A stretch of DNA of 13,573 nt from Planctomycetota bacterium (lineage in GTDB: Bacteria > Planctomycetota > Phycisphaerae > UBA1845 > PWPN01), in assembly GCA_016209665.1 (NCBI GenBank), contig JACQVT010000055.1, forward strand, positions 1 to 13,573. The letters run 5' to 3'. The notes beneath the pieces were generated by a model, which was not told the DNA's origin, made no database searches, and saw only the letters and a list, made by a program, of their open reading frames with translations. Each line of letters opens with the position of its first letter. Within the stretch, counting starts at the first letter, position 1. Positions 7,151-13,414 of the stretch are shown in pieces. Both the position numbers and the translations under genes were made by a program.

Positions 7151-8701
7151 ATGCCGACGAAAGCGACAGCGATCCTGACATTGGTCCTCGCAACGGTACT
7201 GACGCCGGCGATCCGGGCGGACGTCAAGCTGCCCCACCTCATCGCCGACCACATGGTTTTACAACGGGACATGGAGGTGCCGATCTGGGGCACCGCGGAC
7301 CCGGGCGAAGCGGTGACGGTCAGCATCGCCGGCCGGCAGGCCAAGGCCACGGCCGGCGCGGACGGCAAGTGGATGGTCCGCCTTCAGCCGTTCAAGACGA
7401 GCGAGCCTGCCGAGCCGATCGAGATGACGGTGGCGGGCAAGAACACGATCAAGGTCGTCGACATCCTGGTCGGCGAGGTCTGGCTGGCGTCGGGCCAGTC
7501 GAACATGCAGTGGCCGGTGAAGCTGAGCAAGGACGCGGTCACTGAACTCATGGCCACCCGCTATCCGCAGATTCGCCTGTACAGCGTCGAACGCGCCGTC
7601 GCCGGCCGGCCGATGAGCGACGTTCCGGGCAAGTGGGCGGCCTGCGGTCCGGAGACGGTGGCGGACTTCTCGGCGGTGGCGTACTTCTTCGGGCGTGAGC
7701 TGCACGAGAAGCTTGAAGTGCCCGTCGGGCTGGTGCACTCATCCTGGGGCGGCACGCCGGCCGAGTCGTGGACCAGCCGGCCGGCCCTCGAAGCCGACCC
7801 GGACCTCAAGTTGATGCTCGACCGCTCGGACGGGATGTTGGGCGACTACCGGGCCGAGATCGAGCAGTACCGCAAGGTCCTCGACGCCTGGGTGAATGAG
7901 TCGATTGCCGCCGAATCGCAAGGGCGGCCGGTCCCGCCCGGTCCGAAGTTCCGGCCCGACGATCCGCGCGCCCACCCCGACCGGCCGAGCGGCCTGTACA
8001 ACGCCATGATCGCCCCCCTGGTTCCCTTGGCCATCCGCGGAGCCATCTGGTACCAGGGCGAGGCCAACGCCGCCCGGGCCTACCAATACCGCAAGCTGTT
8101 TCCGGCCATGATTAAGGACTGGCGTCGGGCGTGGGGCCAGGGCGACTTCCCGTTCCTGTTCGTGCAGTTGGCAAACTTCAAGCCGACCGGGCCTCGGGCG
8201 GGCACCTGGGCGGAACTCCGCGAGGCCCAAACGATGACCCTGACCCTCAAGAACACCGGCATGGCCGTCGCCATCGACATCGGCGACCCGGCCGACATCC
8301 ATCCCAAGAACAAGCAGGAGGTCGGACGGCGGCTGTTCCTGGCCGCTCAGCACGTCGCCTACGGCAAGCAGCTCATCTATTCGGGGCCGATGTACGAGGC
8401 GATGGGCGTCGAGGCCAACCGCGTCCGCCTCAAGTTCAAGCACGCCAACGGTCTGAAGACCCAGGACGGCCAGCCTCCCAAGGGCTTCGTCATCGCGGGT
8501 GAGGATCGCAAGTTCGTCGACGCCAGCGCCACCATCGAGAGCGAGACGGTGGTCGTCTGGAGCGACGCGGTGGCCGGGCCCGTCGCCGTCCGCTACGGCT
8601 GGAACGACAACCCGACCTGCACGCTGTACAACGCCGCCGGCCTGCCCGCCGGCCCGTTCCGCACCGACGACTGGCCGGCAATCACCGCGGAAGCGAACTG
8701 A
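7151..8701 (+). CDS. Secreted sialate O-acetylesterase-type SGNH hydrolase
   Basis: Esterase expected to remove O-acetyl groups from sialic acids or other acetylated sugars outside the cytoplasm, which often unlocks a glycan for further cleavage. The product has 516 residues with a signal peptide (1-23, MPTKATAILTLVLATVL then TPAIRA). A beta-rich region follows (about 25-110). The catalytic blocks are WLASGQSNMQW (Ser117 as nucleophile), HSSWGGTPAESW (197-208), IWYQGEAN (299-306) and DIGDPADIHPKNKQEVG (376-392, with Asp382 and His384 as the likely remaining catalytic residues). The order is that of the sialate O-acetylesterase family. The ATG at 7151 has GGAGG five bases upstream; the longer open frame before it lacks a signal peptide. 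It is the only plus-strand gene in the window, divergent from the heparinase-like gene. Xylan or other sugar acetyl esters are alternative substrates. Confidence 0.93.
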   Translation: MPTKATAILTLVLATVLTPAIRADVKLPHLIADHMVLQRDMEVPIWGTADPGEAVTVSIAGRQAKATAGADGKWMVRLQPFKTSEPAEPIEMTVAGKNTIKVVDILVGEVWLASGQSNMQWPVKLSKDAVTELMATRYPQIRLYSVERAVAGRPMSDVPGKWAACGPETVADFSAVAYFFGRELHEKLEVPVGLVHSSWGGTPAESWTSRPALEADPDLKLMLDRSDGMLGDYRAEIEQYRKVLDAWVNESIAAESQGRPVPPGPKFRPDDPRAHPDRPSGLYNAMIAPLVPLAIRGAIWYQGEANAARAYQYRKLFPAMIKDWRRAWGQGDFPFLFVQLANFKPTGPRAGTWAELREAQTMTLTLKNTGMAVAIDIGDPADIHPKNKQEVGRRLFLAAQHVAYGKQLIYSGPMYEAMGVEANRVRLKFKHANGLKTQDGQPPKGFVIAGEDRKFVDASATIESETVVVWSDAVAGPVAVRYGWNDNPTCTLYNAAGLPAGPFRTDDWPAITAEAN

Positions 8702-8752
8702 CCCAAGCTGGAACTGTGGGGTGTTCTGCCGGACCGAACGGAGTCAAAAAGT

Positions 8753-8771
8753 CCGCGGGAAGCCCCCGTGG
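8753..8771 (+). terminator. Possible terminator stem after the acetylesterase gene
   Basis: CCGCGGG (8753-8759) pairs with CCCGTGG (8765-8771) through seven pairs, including one G-T, with a 5-nt loop. It lies 51 bp past the stop codon and is followed only by GTTTGAT, so the U-tail is weak. It could equally be an intergenic repeat. Confidence 0.3.
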
Positions 8772-8813
8772 GTTTGATCGTGGGTCGTGCGTCTTGTGTT
8801 CGTGGATTCGCCC

Positions 8814-8853
8814 GTTCACACGTTCATACATTCACACGTTCACACGTTCCTGC
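8814..8853. repeat. Octamer tandem array (GTTCACAC family)
   Basis: Five consecutive 8-bp units: GTTCACAC, GTTCATAC, ATTCACAC, GTTCACAC and a degenerate GTTCCTGC. The array ends 7 bp before the stop codon of the ACT-domain gene, in the space between two converging genes. Imperfect units suggest age. It differs in length and sequence from the heptamer arrays at the right end of the window. Confidence 0.75.
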
Positions 8854-8860
8854 CCCCGCC

Positions 8861-9313
8861 TCACCGCCGGCCCATCGGCCGGCGGAGCTTGTTCTTCATG
8901 TCGCGGTGCTTCGCGGGGCCTTTGGCCAGCACCTTGATGGCCTTCTTGATGTCGGCGACCTTGAACACGCCGTTGGTCCGTCCACCGGGAGCGCCGGTGG
9001 TGCAGTACGCGTAACTGATGTTGATGTGGGACTCGGCCAGCCGACCGCACACCTCGGCCAGGGCTCCGGGACGGTTGGGCATGTCGACCAGCAGCACCTC
9101 CGTCTCGGTCATGGGCAGATTGAGTTCGGCCACCGCCGCCTTGACCCGTTCCGCCCCGTTGCTGACCACCATGCGGAGCACCCCGTGCTCGCTCGAATCC
9201 ATCATGGTCATGGCGAGCACGTTGATCTTCGCCCGGGCCAGTTGCCGGGCAACCTGGGCCAGGAGCCCCGGCTTGTTCTCCAGGAACAGCGAGTATTGTG
9301 TCACCAACTGCAT
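8861..9313 (-). CDS. Small double-ACT-domain protein (likely amino-acid-responsive)
   Basis: The 150-residue protein consists of two ACT folds, about 5-68 and 72-132. Each starts with the typical turn: ENKPGLLAQVARQL (12-25) and PNRPGALAEVCGRL (79-92). ACT domains bind amino acids or similar small ligands and regulate enzymes or transport. Stand-alone tandem-ACT proteins of this size are widespread and mostly uncharacterised. A basic tail (131-150, ten Lys/Arg/His residues) follows the second domain and could contact nucleic acid or a partner; its end is encoded by a GC-rich palindrome. The ATG at 9313 has GGAGG six bases upstream, and the longer open frame to 9364 lacks support. It is the last gene of the right-hand minus-strand group, 177 bp after the UroD-like gene, and may be transcribed separately. 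It contains no catalytic domain. Confidence 0.85.
   Translation of the reverse strand: MQLVTQYSLFLENKPGLLAQVARQLARAKINVLAMTMMDSSEHGVLRMVVSNGAERVKAAVAELNLPMTETEVLLVDMPNRPGALAEVCGRLAESHINISYAYCTTGAPGGRTNGVFKVADIKKAIKVLAKGPAKHRDMKNKLRRPMGRR
8864..8885. terminator. Perfect 9-bp stem-loop at the 3' end of the ACT gene
   Basis: CCGCCGGCC (8864-8872) pairs perfectly with GGCCGGCGG (8877-8885) around the 4-nt loop CATC. The stem covers the last codons of the ACT gene, directly before its stop. No T-run follows on either strand. Between converging genes it could block transcription from both sides, or merely stabilise a transcript end. Confidence 0.4.
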
Positions 9314-9329
9314 TGCGCACCTCCACGAT

Positions 9330-9492
9330 GAGAACGTGACATGCAGGTGAACCCGTTCAGACACACGGCCCGACGGGCCTCAGAGCGTGGGCGACCCACA
9401 GGATGAACCCTGCCGGCGCTCTTGGGGGGCGGGCATCCTGCCCGCCTTCTGGTCGGCAGGGTGACCCCCCAAACCTGGTCGCACACGTTCTC
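9330..9492. repeat. Inverted GAGAACGTG pair bracketing the UroD-like/ACT intergenic region
   Basis: GAGAACGTG (9330-9338) and its complement CACGTTCTC (9484-9492) lie at the two ends of the 177-bp gap between the UroD-like and ACT genes. The right copy includes the first two bases of the UroD-like stop triplet as read on plus. Between them are small stems GGCCC-GAC-GGGCC (9367-9379) and GTGGG-CGA-CCCAC (9387-9399) and the double-hairpin element at 9422-9472. The outer pair may be chance. Confidence 0.4.
9422..9472. repeat. 51-bp double-hairpin palindromic element, copy 2
   Basis: Outer arms TTGGGGGG (9422-9429) and CCCCCCAA (9465-9472) enclose a strong hairpin GGCGGGCA-TCC-TGCCCGCC (9428-9446) and a weaker GGTC...GACC stem (9451-9466). 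Length, plan and the core GGCATCYTGCC match the element at 1277-1327, although the arm sequences differ. Stem pairing is kept despite sequence change, which suggests that structure, not sequence, is maintained. Confidence 0.75.
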
Positions 9493-10468
9493 AGCCTCCC
9501 ACGGCCCGCGGCCGGCGGCGATAAACCTCGACCGCCTTCAGCATAGCCTCGTGCGTGACGGCCGGATAGTCCCACTCGTCGTCCGGCCCGACGATGTACC
9601 CACCATCCTTGCCGAGCTGGGCGATCCGCTCGTGGGTCCGCAGCATCGTGCCAGGCACGTCGCCCGACAGCAGTGTGGACGCCTCCACGCCGCCGCACAG
9701 GCAGACCCGCCCGGCGGTCCTTCGCCGCACCTCGTCCAGCCGGTTGCAGTTCGGCTGCAGCGGATCGAGCACGTCAATGCCGACCTCGACCAGGGCCTCG
9801 ATCAGCGGCGTGACGTTGCCGCAACTGTGCAGGATCACCAGGGCTCCGGCGTCGTGGTAGCACTGGACGATGCGCTTGAGGTGCGGCCGCACGAACCGGT
9901 CCCACATCTCGGGCGAGAACATCATCGCCGAACTCATCCCATAATCGTCGCTGATCCACGCCGCCTCGGCGCCCATCCGCACATACTGCTGCGCGATGCC
10001 CTCCTCGAACACCCCGATGCGGGCGAACAGTTCGTCCACGCGCTCCGGGCGGTCGGCCATCGCCGCCAGCAGCGGCTGCATTCCGACCAGCAGCCACGCC
10101 CGCTCGTAGATCGCGAACGGATGCTCGGCCACGTAGAGCGATTCGCGGTCCGGCTGGCGGTGCGCCAGGTCAGCGAAGCATCGGGAATCGGCCGGGTCCG
10201 GCCAGGCGAGGCTGCCCAGGCCCGTCAGCCCCGCGTCCAGTGGATGGCCGATGGGGAACGGCATCATCGCCGGATCGGGCGATTCTTTCCGCCAGGCAGT
10301 CCCCCGGTTGTCCATCCAGTGGACTTCGTCGCCGCGACGGAAATCACACGGGTCGCCGCCCCAGTAGCGCACCCGCTGGATGGGCCAGTCGAGCTTGCAG
10401 GGCAGCATCGCGCCGCGGCGGCACCGCATCGCCGCGATCAGCTCGTCCTTCGGGAAGACGTGAGCCAT
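9491..10468 (-). CDS. UroD/MtaA-superfamily protein, zinc-methyltransferase type
   Basis: The 325-residue protein has the uroporphyrinogen decarboxylase-like barrel. It shows ILHSCGNVTPLIEALVEVG (212-230), then GIDVLDPLQPNCNRLDEV and CLCGGVEASTLL near 256-267, and the GGYIVGPDDEWD stretch (about 289-300). His214-x-Cys216 together with Cys258 fits the HxC...C zinc site of corrinoid-dependent methyltransferases such as MtaA and MtbA, rather than true haem-pathway UroD. A methyl-transfer or demethylation role is therefore inferred. No corrinoid protein or reactivase is present in the window. The ATG at 10468 lies 7 bp after the VWA gene's stop, so the two are tightly coupled; the longer frame to 10552 would overlap that gene. 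Many such paralogues occur in planctomycetes with no known substrate. Confidence 0.85.
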   Translation of the reverse strand: MAHVFPKDELIAAMRCRRGAMLPCKLDWPIQRVRYWGGDPCDFRRGDEVHWMDNRGTAWRKESPDPAMMPFPIGHPLDAGLTGLGSLAWPDPADSRCFADLAHRQPDRESLYVAEHPFAIYERAWLLVGMQPLLAAMADRPERVDELFARIGVFEEGIAQQYVRMGAEAAWISDDYGMSSAMMFSPEMWDRFVRPHLKRIVQCYHDAGALVILHSCGNVTPLIEALVEVGIDVLDPLQPNCNRLDEVRRRTAGRVCLCGGVEASTLLSGDVPGTMLRTHERIAQLGKDGGYIVGPDDEWDYPAVTHEAMLKAVEVYRRRPRAVGG

Positions 10469-10475
10469 CTTCTCG

Positions 10476-11609
10476 CTACCCCACATACGTCTTTCGCTTC
10501 CTACCCGACAGATACGACTCCATGATGCAGTCGGCGAGGTTGCCGCTGGCACAATAGAACGCCACGCCCCGCACTACTCGCGTCAACTGGTCGACGAATC
10601 CGACCCAGTCCAGGTAGGCGTAATCCTCGGCGAGGGCAAACGTGCAGATTCGGATGCCCTGGCGATTGATCTGGACGGCCTCCTTGAGCGTGCTGATGGT
10701 CGTCGCCTTTTGCGGCGGGTACAGCAGGTACACGTAATCGCCCTGCACGTGGGCCGTCGGCTCGCCGTCGGTAATGATGAACACCTGTTTGTTGTCGCCG
10801 CCCCGGCGGGCCAGGATGCGCCGGGCCAGCATCAGCCCCATCTGCAGGTTGGTGAAGTGCTGTGGGGCCTCGTCGATCTTCGCCAGCGGCACCCGCAGGC
10901 GGACCTCGTAGTCGAAGACGGTTACCGGTTTGGGGCTTATCAGCGGCAGCTTGTAATCCGGGATCACGCCTGCTCCCGAGTAGAACCCCACCACGTCCAC
11001 CGTGTCGCGCGGGAACCGCTGGCTGATCAGCGCGTGCATGGCCATCGCGCACTTCTTGGCGTGGTAGAAGCGGTGGTAGCGGGCCATCGAACCCGACATG
11101 TCCAGCAGGATGACCGTGCTGCAGCTTGTTTGGTGCTCCGACTGGTGCAGCTCGAAGTCCTGCTCGCCGATCCGCAGCGGGGTGCCCGGCCCGGTCCGCT
11201 TGAGGGTGTTGCGGAGCGTGGCGTTCAACTCCAGTTCGCTGACCGGATCGCCGAACTCGTAGGGCCGGGTGCCCTCGGTCCGCTCGCCAAGCTGTCCCGG
11301 CTCGCGGGTCTCGTGTCCGTCGCGGGTGCCCTTGCGAAGGTTCGAGAAGACCTCCATCAGGGCCTTGCGCTGCATCGCGTCGACCGCCCGCGGCGTCAGC
11401 CGCCAGCGGGCGCCCACCTTCTCCAACATCCCATCCTGCACGAGCTTGTCGAGCAGTTCCGACTGCTCGGCGTCCATCTCGGCCCGCCGCAGCGCGTCGA
11501 GGGCGTGGTCGCCGTACTCCAGCACGAATTCCATGAACTGGCTGAACCGGCTCAGCGACTCCTGGCCGGCGAACTCCTGCCCGTCGAACTCGCGGTAACG
11601 AAATCGCAT
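10476..11609 (-). CDS. VWA-domain protein with intact MIDAS metal site
   Basis: The 377-residue cytoplasmic protein has no signal peptide or membrane helix. Residues 1-160 are charged and mostly helical. The von Willebrand A domain follows (about 163-365). Its metal-ion-dependent adhesion site is complete: DMSGSM (Asp170, Ser172, Ser174), Thr253 in HFTNLQ and Asp281 in ITDGEP. Such proteins resemble the Mg-chelatase D-type VWA subunits and commonly work beside a MoxR/ChlI-type AAA+ ATPase in metal insertion or protein remodelling. No ATPase gene is visible within the window. The gene begins 28 bp after ispH and ends 7 bp before the UroD-like gene, pointing to one transcript. The ATG at 11609 has only a close AGGA upstream. 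The function is not established. Confidence 0.85.
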   Translation of the reverse strand: MRFRYREFDGQEFAGQESLSRFSQFMEFVLEYGDHALDALRRAEMDAEQSELLDKLVQDGMLEKVGARWRLTPRAVDAMQRKALMEVFSNLRKGTRDGHETREPGQLGERTEGTRPYEFGDPVSELELNATLRNTLKRTGPGTPLRIGEQDFELHQSEHQTSCSTVILLDMSGSMARYHRFYHAKKCAMAMHALISQRFPRDTVDVVGFYSGAGVIPDYKLPLISPKPVTVFDYEVRLRVPLAKIDEAPQHFTNLQMGLMLARRILARRGGDNKQVFIITDGEPTAHVQGDYVYLLYPPQKATTISTLKEAVQINRQGIRICTFALAEDYAYLDWVGFVDQLTRVVRGVAFYCASGNLADCIMESYLSGRKRKTYVG

Positions 11610-11637
11610 GATCCTGATCCACCATCCACGCCGGCCA

Positions 11638-12492
11638 TCACGCCGCCGGCTCGACCGCCCGCAGGTTCTCGACGAACTCGTCGATGATGTAGTCCGGCGT
11701 CGACGCCCCCGCGGTCACGCCGGCGACCCGGTGGCCCGCGATCATCCTCGGCTCGAACTGGGCCCACGTCTCGAGGTGGTACGTCGGCATGCCCGCCTCC
11801 GCGCTGATGCGGGCCAGCTCGCGCGTGTTGGCGCTGTGCAGACCGCCGAGGACGAACATCACGTCCACCTCGTCGCACAACTCTGCCACCGCCTCCTGCC
11901 GGCGGACGACTTCCAGGCACAGCGTGTTGACGATCTTCAGCTCGCGGAATGGCCGCGACGCGATCGCCCCGATCATCTCGGCCACGTGCTCCGGGGCGTG
12001 CGTCGTCTGGGCCACGATGCCCAGTCGCTCGCGCTTGGGCAGCACGGCATCCAGGTCCTCCTCCCGGTCGACCACGATGACGTCCGGGGCGTAGCCGATG
12101 ACGCCCTTGACCTCAGGGTGGTTCGCGTCGCCGATCATGATGACGCGGTACCCCTCCTCGTGGAGCTGCTTGACCACCGTCTGGGCCCGCTTGACCAGCA
12201 CGCAGGTGGCATCCACGATGCCCAGTTCCTTCTCGGCCGCCCGGACGTAGGTCTCGGGGTCCGCGCCGTGCGAGCGGATCAGCACGGTCGTGCCCGCCCG
12301 CAGGGCCTCCAGATCGCCCGACTGGTTCAGGCCCGCCTGCTCGAGGTTTTCGACCACCTGCGCGTTGTGGATCACCGGCCCCAGGGCAACGACCTTGCCC
12401 GGCTCGTTCATCTGCACCGTCCGCTGGGCCAGCTCGATCGCATCCTCGACGCCGAAACAGAATCCACGTTTTCTAGCCAGTCTGACTTCCAT
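11638..12492 (-). CDS. ispH: 4-hydroxy-3-methylbut-2-enyl diphosphate reductase (IspH/LytB)
   Basis: Iron-sulfur enzyme of the last step of the MEP pathway, reducing HMBPP to isopentenyl and dimethylallyl diphosphate in the cytoplasm. The 284-residue product has the three cluster cysteines: Cys12 (GFCFGV), Cys97 (DATCVLV) and Cys192 (NTLCLEV). It also has the substrate-binding His42 (GPVIHN), His75 (RSHG), His125 with Glu127 (HPEV), QTT at 162-164, Ser220-x-Asn222 (HSANT) and Ser264 (GASTPDYI). Two deviations from the common pattern stand out: CP is replaced by CV after Cys97, and the usual C-x-x-T after Cys192 is CLEV. All direct ligands remain, so activity is likely. The ATG at 12492 was chosen because the upstream extension to 12555 runs into the heptamer repeat. 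It lies 52 bp after plsC. Confidence 0.95.
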   Translation of the reverse strand: MEVRLARKRGFCFGVEDAIELAQRTVQMNEPGKVVALGPVIHNAQVVENLEQAGLNQSGDLEALRAGTTVLIRSHGADPETYVRAAEKELGIVDATCVLVKRAQTVVKQLHEEGYRVIMIGDANHPEVKGVIGYAPDVIVVDREEDLDAVLPKRERLGIVAQTTHAPEHVAEMIGAIASRPFRELKIVNTLCLEVVRRQEAVAELCDEVDVMFVLGGLHSANTRELARISAEAGMPTYHLETWAQFEPRMIAGHRVAGVTAGASTPDYIIDEFVENLRAVEPAA

Positions 12493-12541
12493 TCTCGGGT
12501 ACTCACCCCCAGCGCTTGGAGCCCCCAACCCGCCCCAGCCT

Positions 12542-12569
12542 TTCTCACTTCTCACCTCTCACTTCGCAC
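12542..12569. repeat. Heptamer array C (TTCTCAC / GTGAGAA), carries the plsC stop codon
   Basis: Four 7-bp units on the plus strand: TTCTCAC, TTCTCAC, CTCTCAC and TTCGCAC. Read in the plsC direction these are GTGCGAA, GTGAGAG, GTGAGAA and GTGAGAA. The last eight residues of the acyltransferase (KCEVRGEK) and its TGA (12547-12545) come from the array. It has the same orientation as array B and the opposite one to array A. Confidence 0.85.
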
Positions 12570-13228
12570 TTGTCTTCGTCCGCGTACCATTCTAGCCGCC
12601 GCGAGGGCACGCGGCGATGCCACCGCTCCTGCATGGCGATGATCCGCCCGCGGATTTCCGCCGTCAGCCCGTCGGGCGTCAGGCCGGCGTAATCCACGGG
12701 CATGAGCGGCCGGCCGTACTCGATGACCACGTCGCCCCGGCCCGGCAGGAGGCGGTCCCGCGGCCAGGCCTGGTACACGCCGTCGATCAGCACCGGCACG
12801 ATCGGCACCTCGCACTTCTTGGCCACCGTCGCCAGACCAGCCAGCATCGCCCCCACCCGGCCGTCCGGTGTCCGCGTGCCCTCCGGGAACGCCAGCACCA
12901 CCTTACCCCCCTTCAGTCGCCGCATCGTCTCCTTGATCGCCATCAGGTCGGCCGTGCCCCGCTTGATCGCAAACGCATTGAGATACTCGATCAGTCCGCC
13001 GAACCAGCGGTTGGCGAACAGCGAATCCCGGGCCATGTAGTTCCCCTCGCGCGGCAGGGCCATCGTCGCCAACACCGGATCCATGAAGCTCTGGTGGTTG
13101 CTGACCAGCAGCACGCCGCCCGTCGCCGGCACGTGGCGCCGCCCGAACACCCGCGCCTTCAGCAGCAGGACCATCGACCACTGGCACAGAAACCGGGCGA
13201 ATCGGTAAGGGAAACGCACGTTGCTCAT
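12545..13228 (-). CDS. 1-acyl-sn-glycerol-3-phosphate acyltransferase (PlsC-like)
   Basis: Membrane-associated acyltransferase that adds the second acyl chain in phosphatidic acid synthesis. The 227-residue protein has a hydrophobic N-terminal segment (about 11-27) and the conserved blocks: NHQSFMDP (His45-x4-Asp50, catalytic), the Arg90-Gly91 region following AFAIK, FPEGTRT (114-120, phosphate binding) and VPIVPVLIDG (141-150). Size is normal for the family. The ATG at 13228 begins a plausible protein; an upstream ATG at 13270 would translate the heptamer array A into SHFELRTSFE and is rejected. The last residues and the stop lie inside heptamer array C, so the tail after about residue 218 is repeat-derived. 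Its place between cmk and ispH is a known bacterial arrangement. Confidence 0.92.
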   Translation of the reverse strand: MSNVRFPYRFARFLCQWSMVLLLKARVFGRRHVPATGGVLLVSNHQSFMDPVLATMALPREGNYMARDSLFANRWFGGLIEYLNAFAIKRGTADLMAIKETMRRLKGGKVVLAFPEGTRTPDGRVGAMLAGLATVAKKCEVPIVPVLIDGVYQAWPRDRLLPGRGDVVIEYGRPLMPVDYAGLTPDGLTAEIRGRIIAMQERWHRRVPSRRLEWYADEDKCEVRGEK

Positions 13229-13235
13229 CTCAAAG

Positions 13236-13263
13236 GAAGTGCGAAGTTCGAAGTGAGAAGTGA
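13236..13263. repeat. Heptamer array A (inverted orientation), upstream of plsC
   Basis: Four 7-bp units on the plus strand: GAAGTGC, GAAGTTC, GAAGTGA and GAAGTGA, followed by GAACCAA. It ends 7 bp from the plsC start codon and is in inverted orientation relative to array B. A and B could pair to form a stem closing a loop of about 110 bases. Read in the plsC direction the units contain no stop codon. Confidence 0.85.
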
Positions 13264-13299
13264 GAACCAAGACCGATGATCAGCACCGCCGCGTATCTC

Positions 13300-13327
13300 A
13301 TATCTGTCTTCTGACTCCTGTCTCCTG
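13300..13327. repeat. Second heptamer family (NNNNCTG)
   Basis: Four 7-bp units on the plus strand: ATATCTG, TCTTCTG, ACTCCTG and TCTCCTG. On the other strand they read as purine-rich CAGRAGN units. It lies between arrays A and B in the cmk-plsC gap. It resembles in period and composition the short tandemly repeated sequences known from cyanobacteria, without implying common descent. Confidence 0.65.
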
Positions 13328-13347
13328 CCTGCTATACCTGCCAATGT

Positions 13348-13364
13348 GCGGGGATAAACCCCGC
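13348..13364. repeat. GCGGGG-ATAAA-CCCCGC stem-loop
   Basis: A perfect 6-bp stem (13348-13353 with 13359-13364) and a 5-nt loop, in the centre of the cmk-plsC gap, 8 bp from array B. On the minus strand the loop reads TTTAT. It could act as a weak transcription end or RNA-processing site between cmk and plsC, or be one more dispersed palindrome. Confidence 0.55.
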
Positions 13365-13372
13365 GGCTCGTT

Positions 13373-13414
13373 TTCTCACTTCTCACTTCTCACTTCTCAC
13401 TTCGTACTTTTCAC
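13373..13414. repeat. Heptamer array B (TTCTCAC / GTGAGAA), carries the cmk stop codon
   Basis: Six 7-bp units on the plus strand: four perfect TTCTCAC, then TTCGTAC and TTTTCAC. The TGA of cmk (13413-13411) lies in the last unit, read as GTGAAAA on the minus strand. This is the longest and most regular array in the window. Confidence 0.9.

Noticed and set aside
9314..9490. Small RNA gene or riboswitch in the stem-rich gap
   Set aside because: Several hairpins are present, but they match the dispersed palindrome pattern; I cannot match any known riboswitch core and see no promoter or terminator pair.
9491..10468. True haem-pathway uroporphyrinogen decarboxylase (hemE)
   Set aside because: It lacks the typical HemE N-terminal motif and carries the HSCGN and Cys258 zinc-type residues of the methyltransferase branch.
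12493..12555. Longer N-terminus for IspH
   Set aside because: The extension runs into array C and precedes the conserved start MEVRLARKRGFCFGV.
13229..13270. Longer N-terminus for the acyltransferase
   Set aside because: The added residues are a translation of heptamer array A; the ATG at 13228 starts the family-like sequence.
13373..13414. Heptamer array as a CRISPR array
   Set aside because: Units are 7 bp and contiguous, with no spacers and no cas genes nearby.
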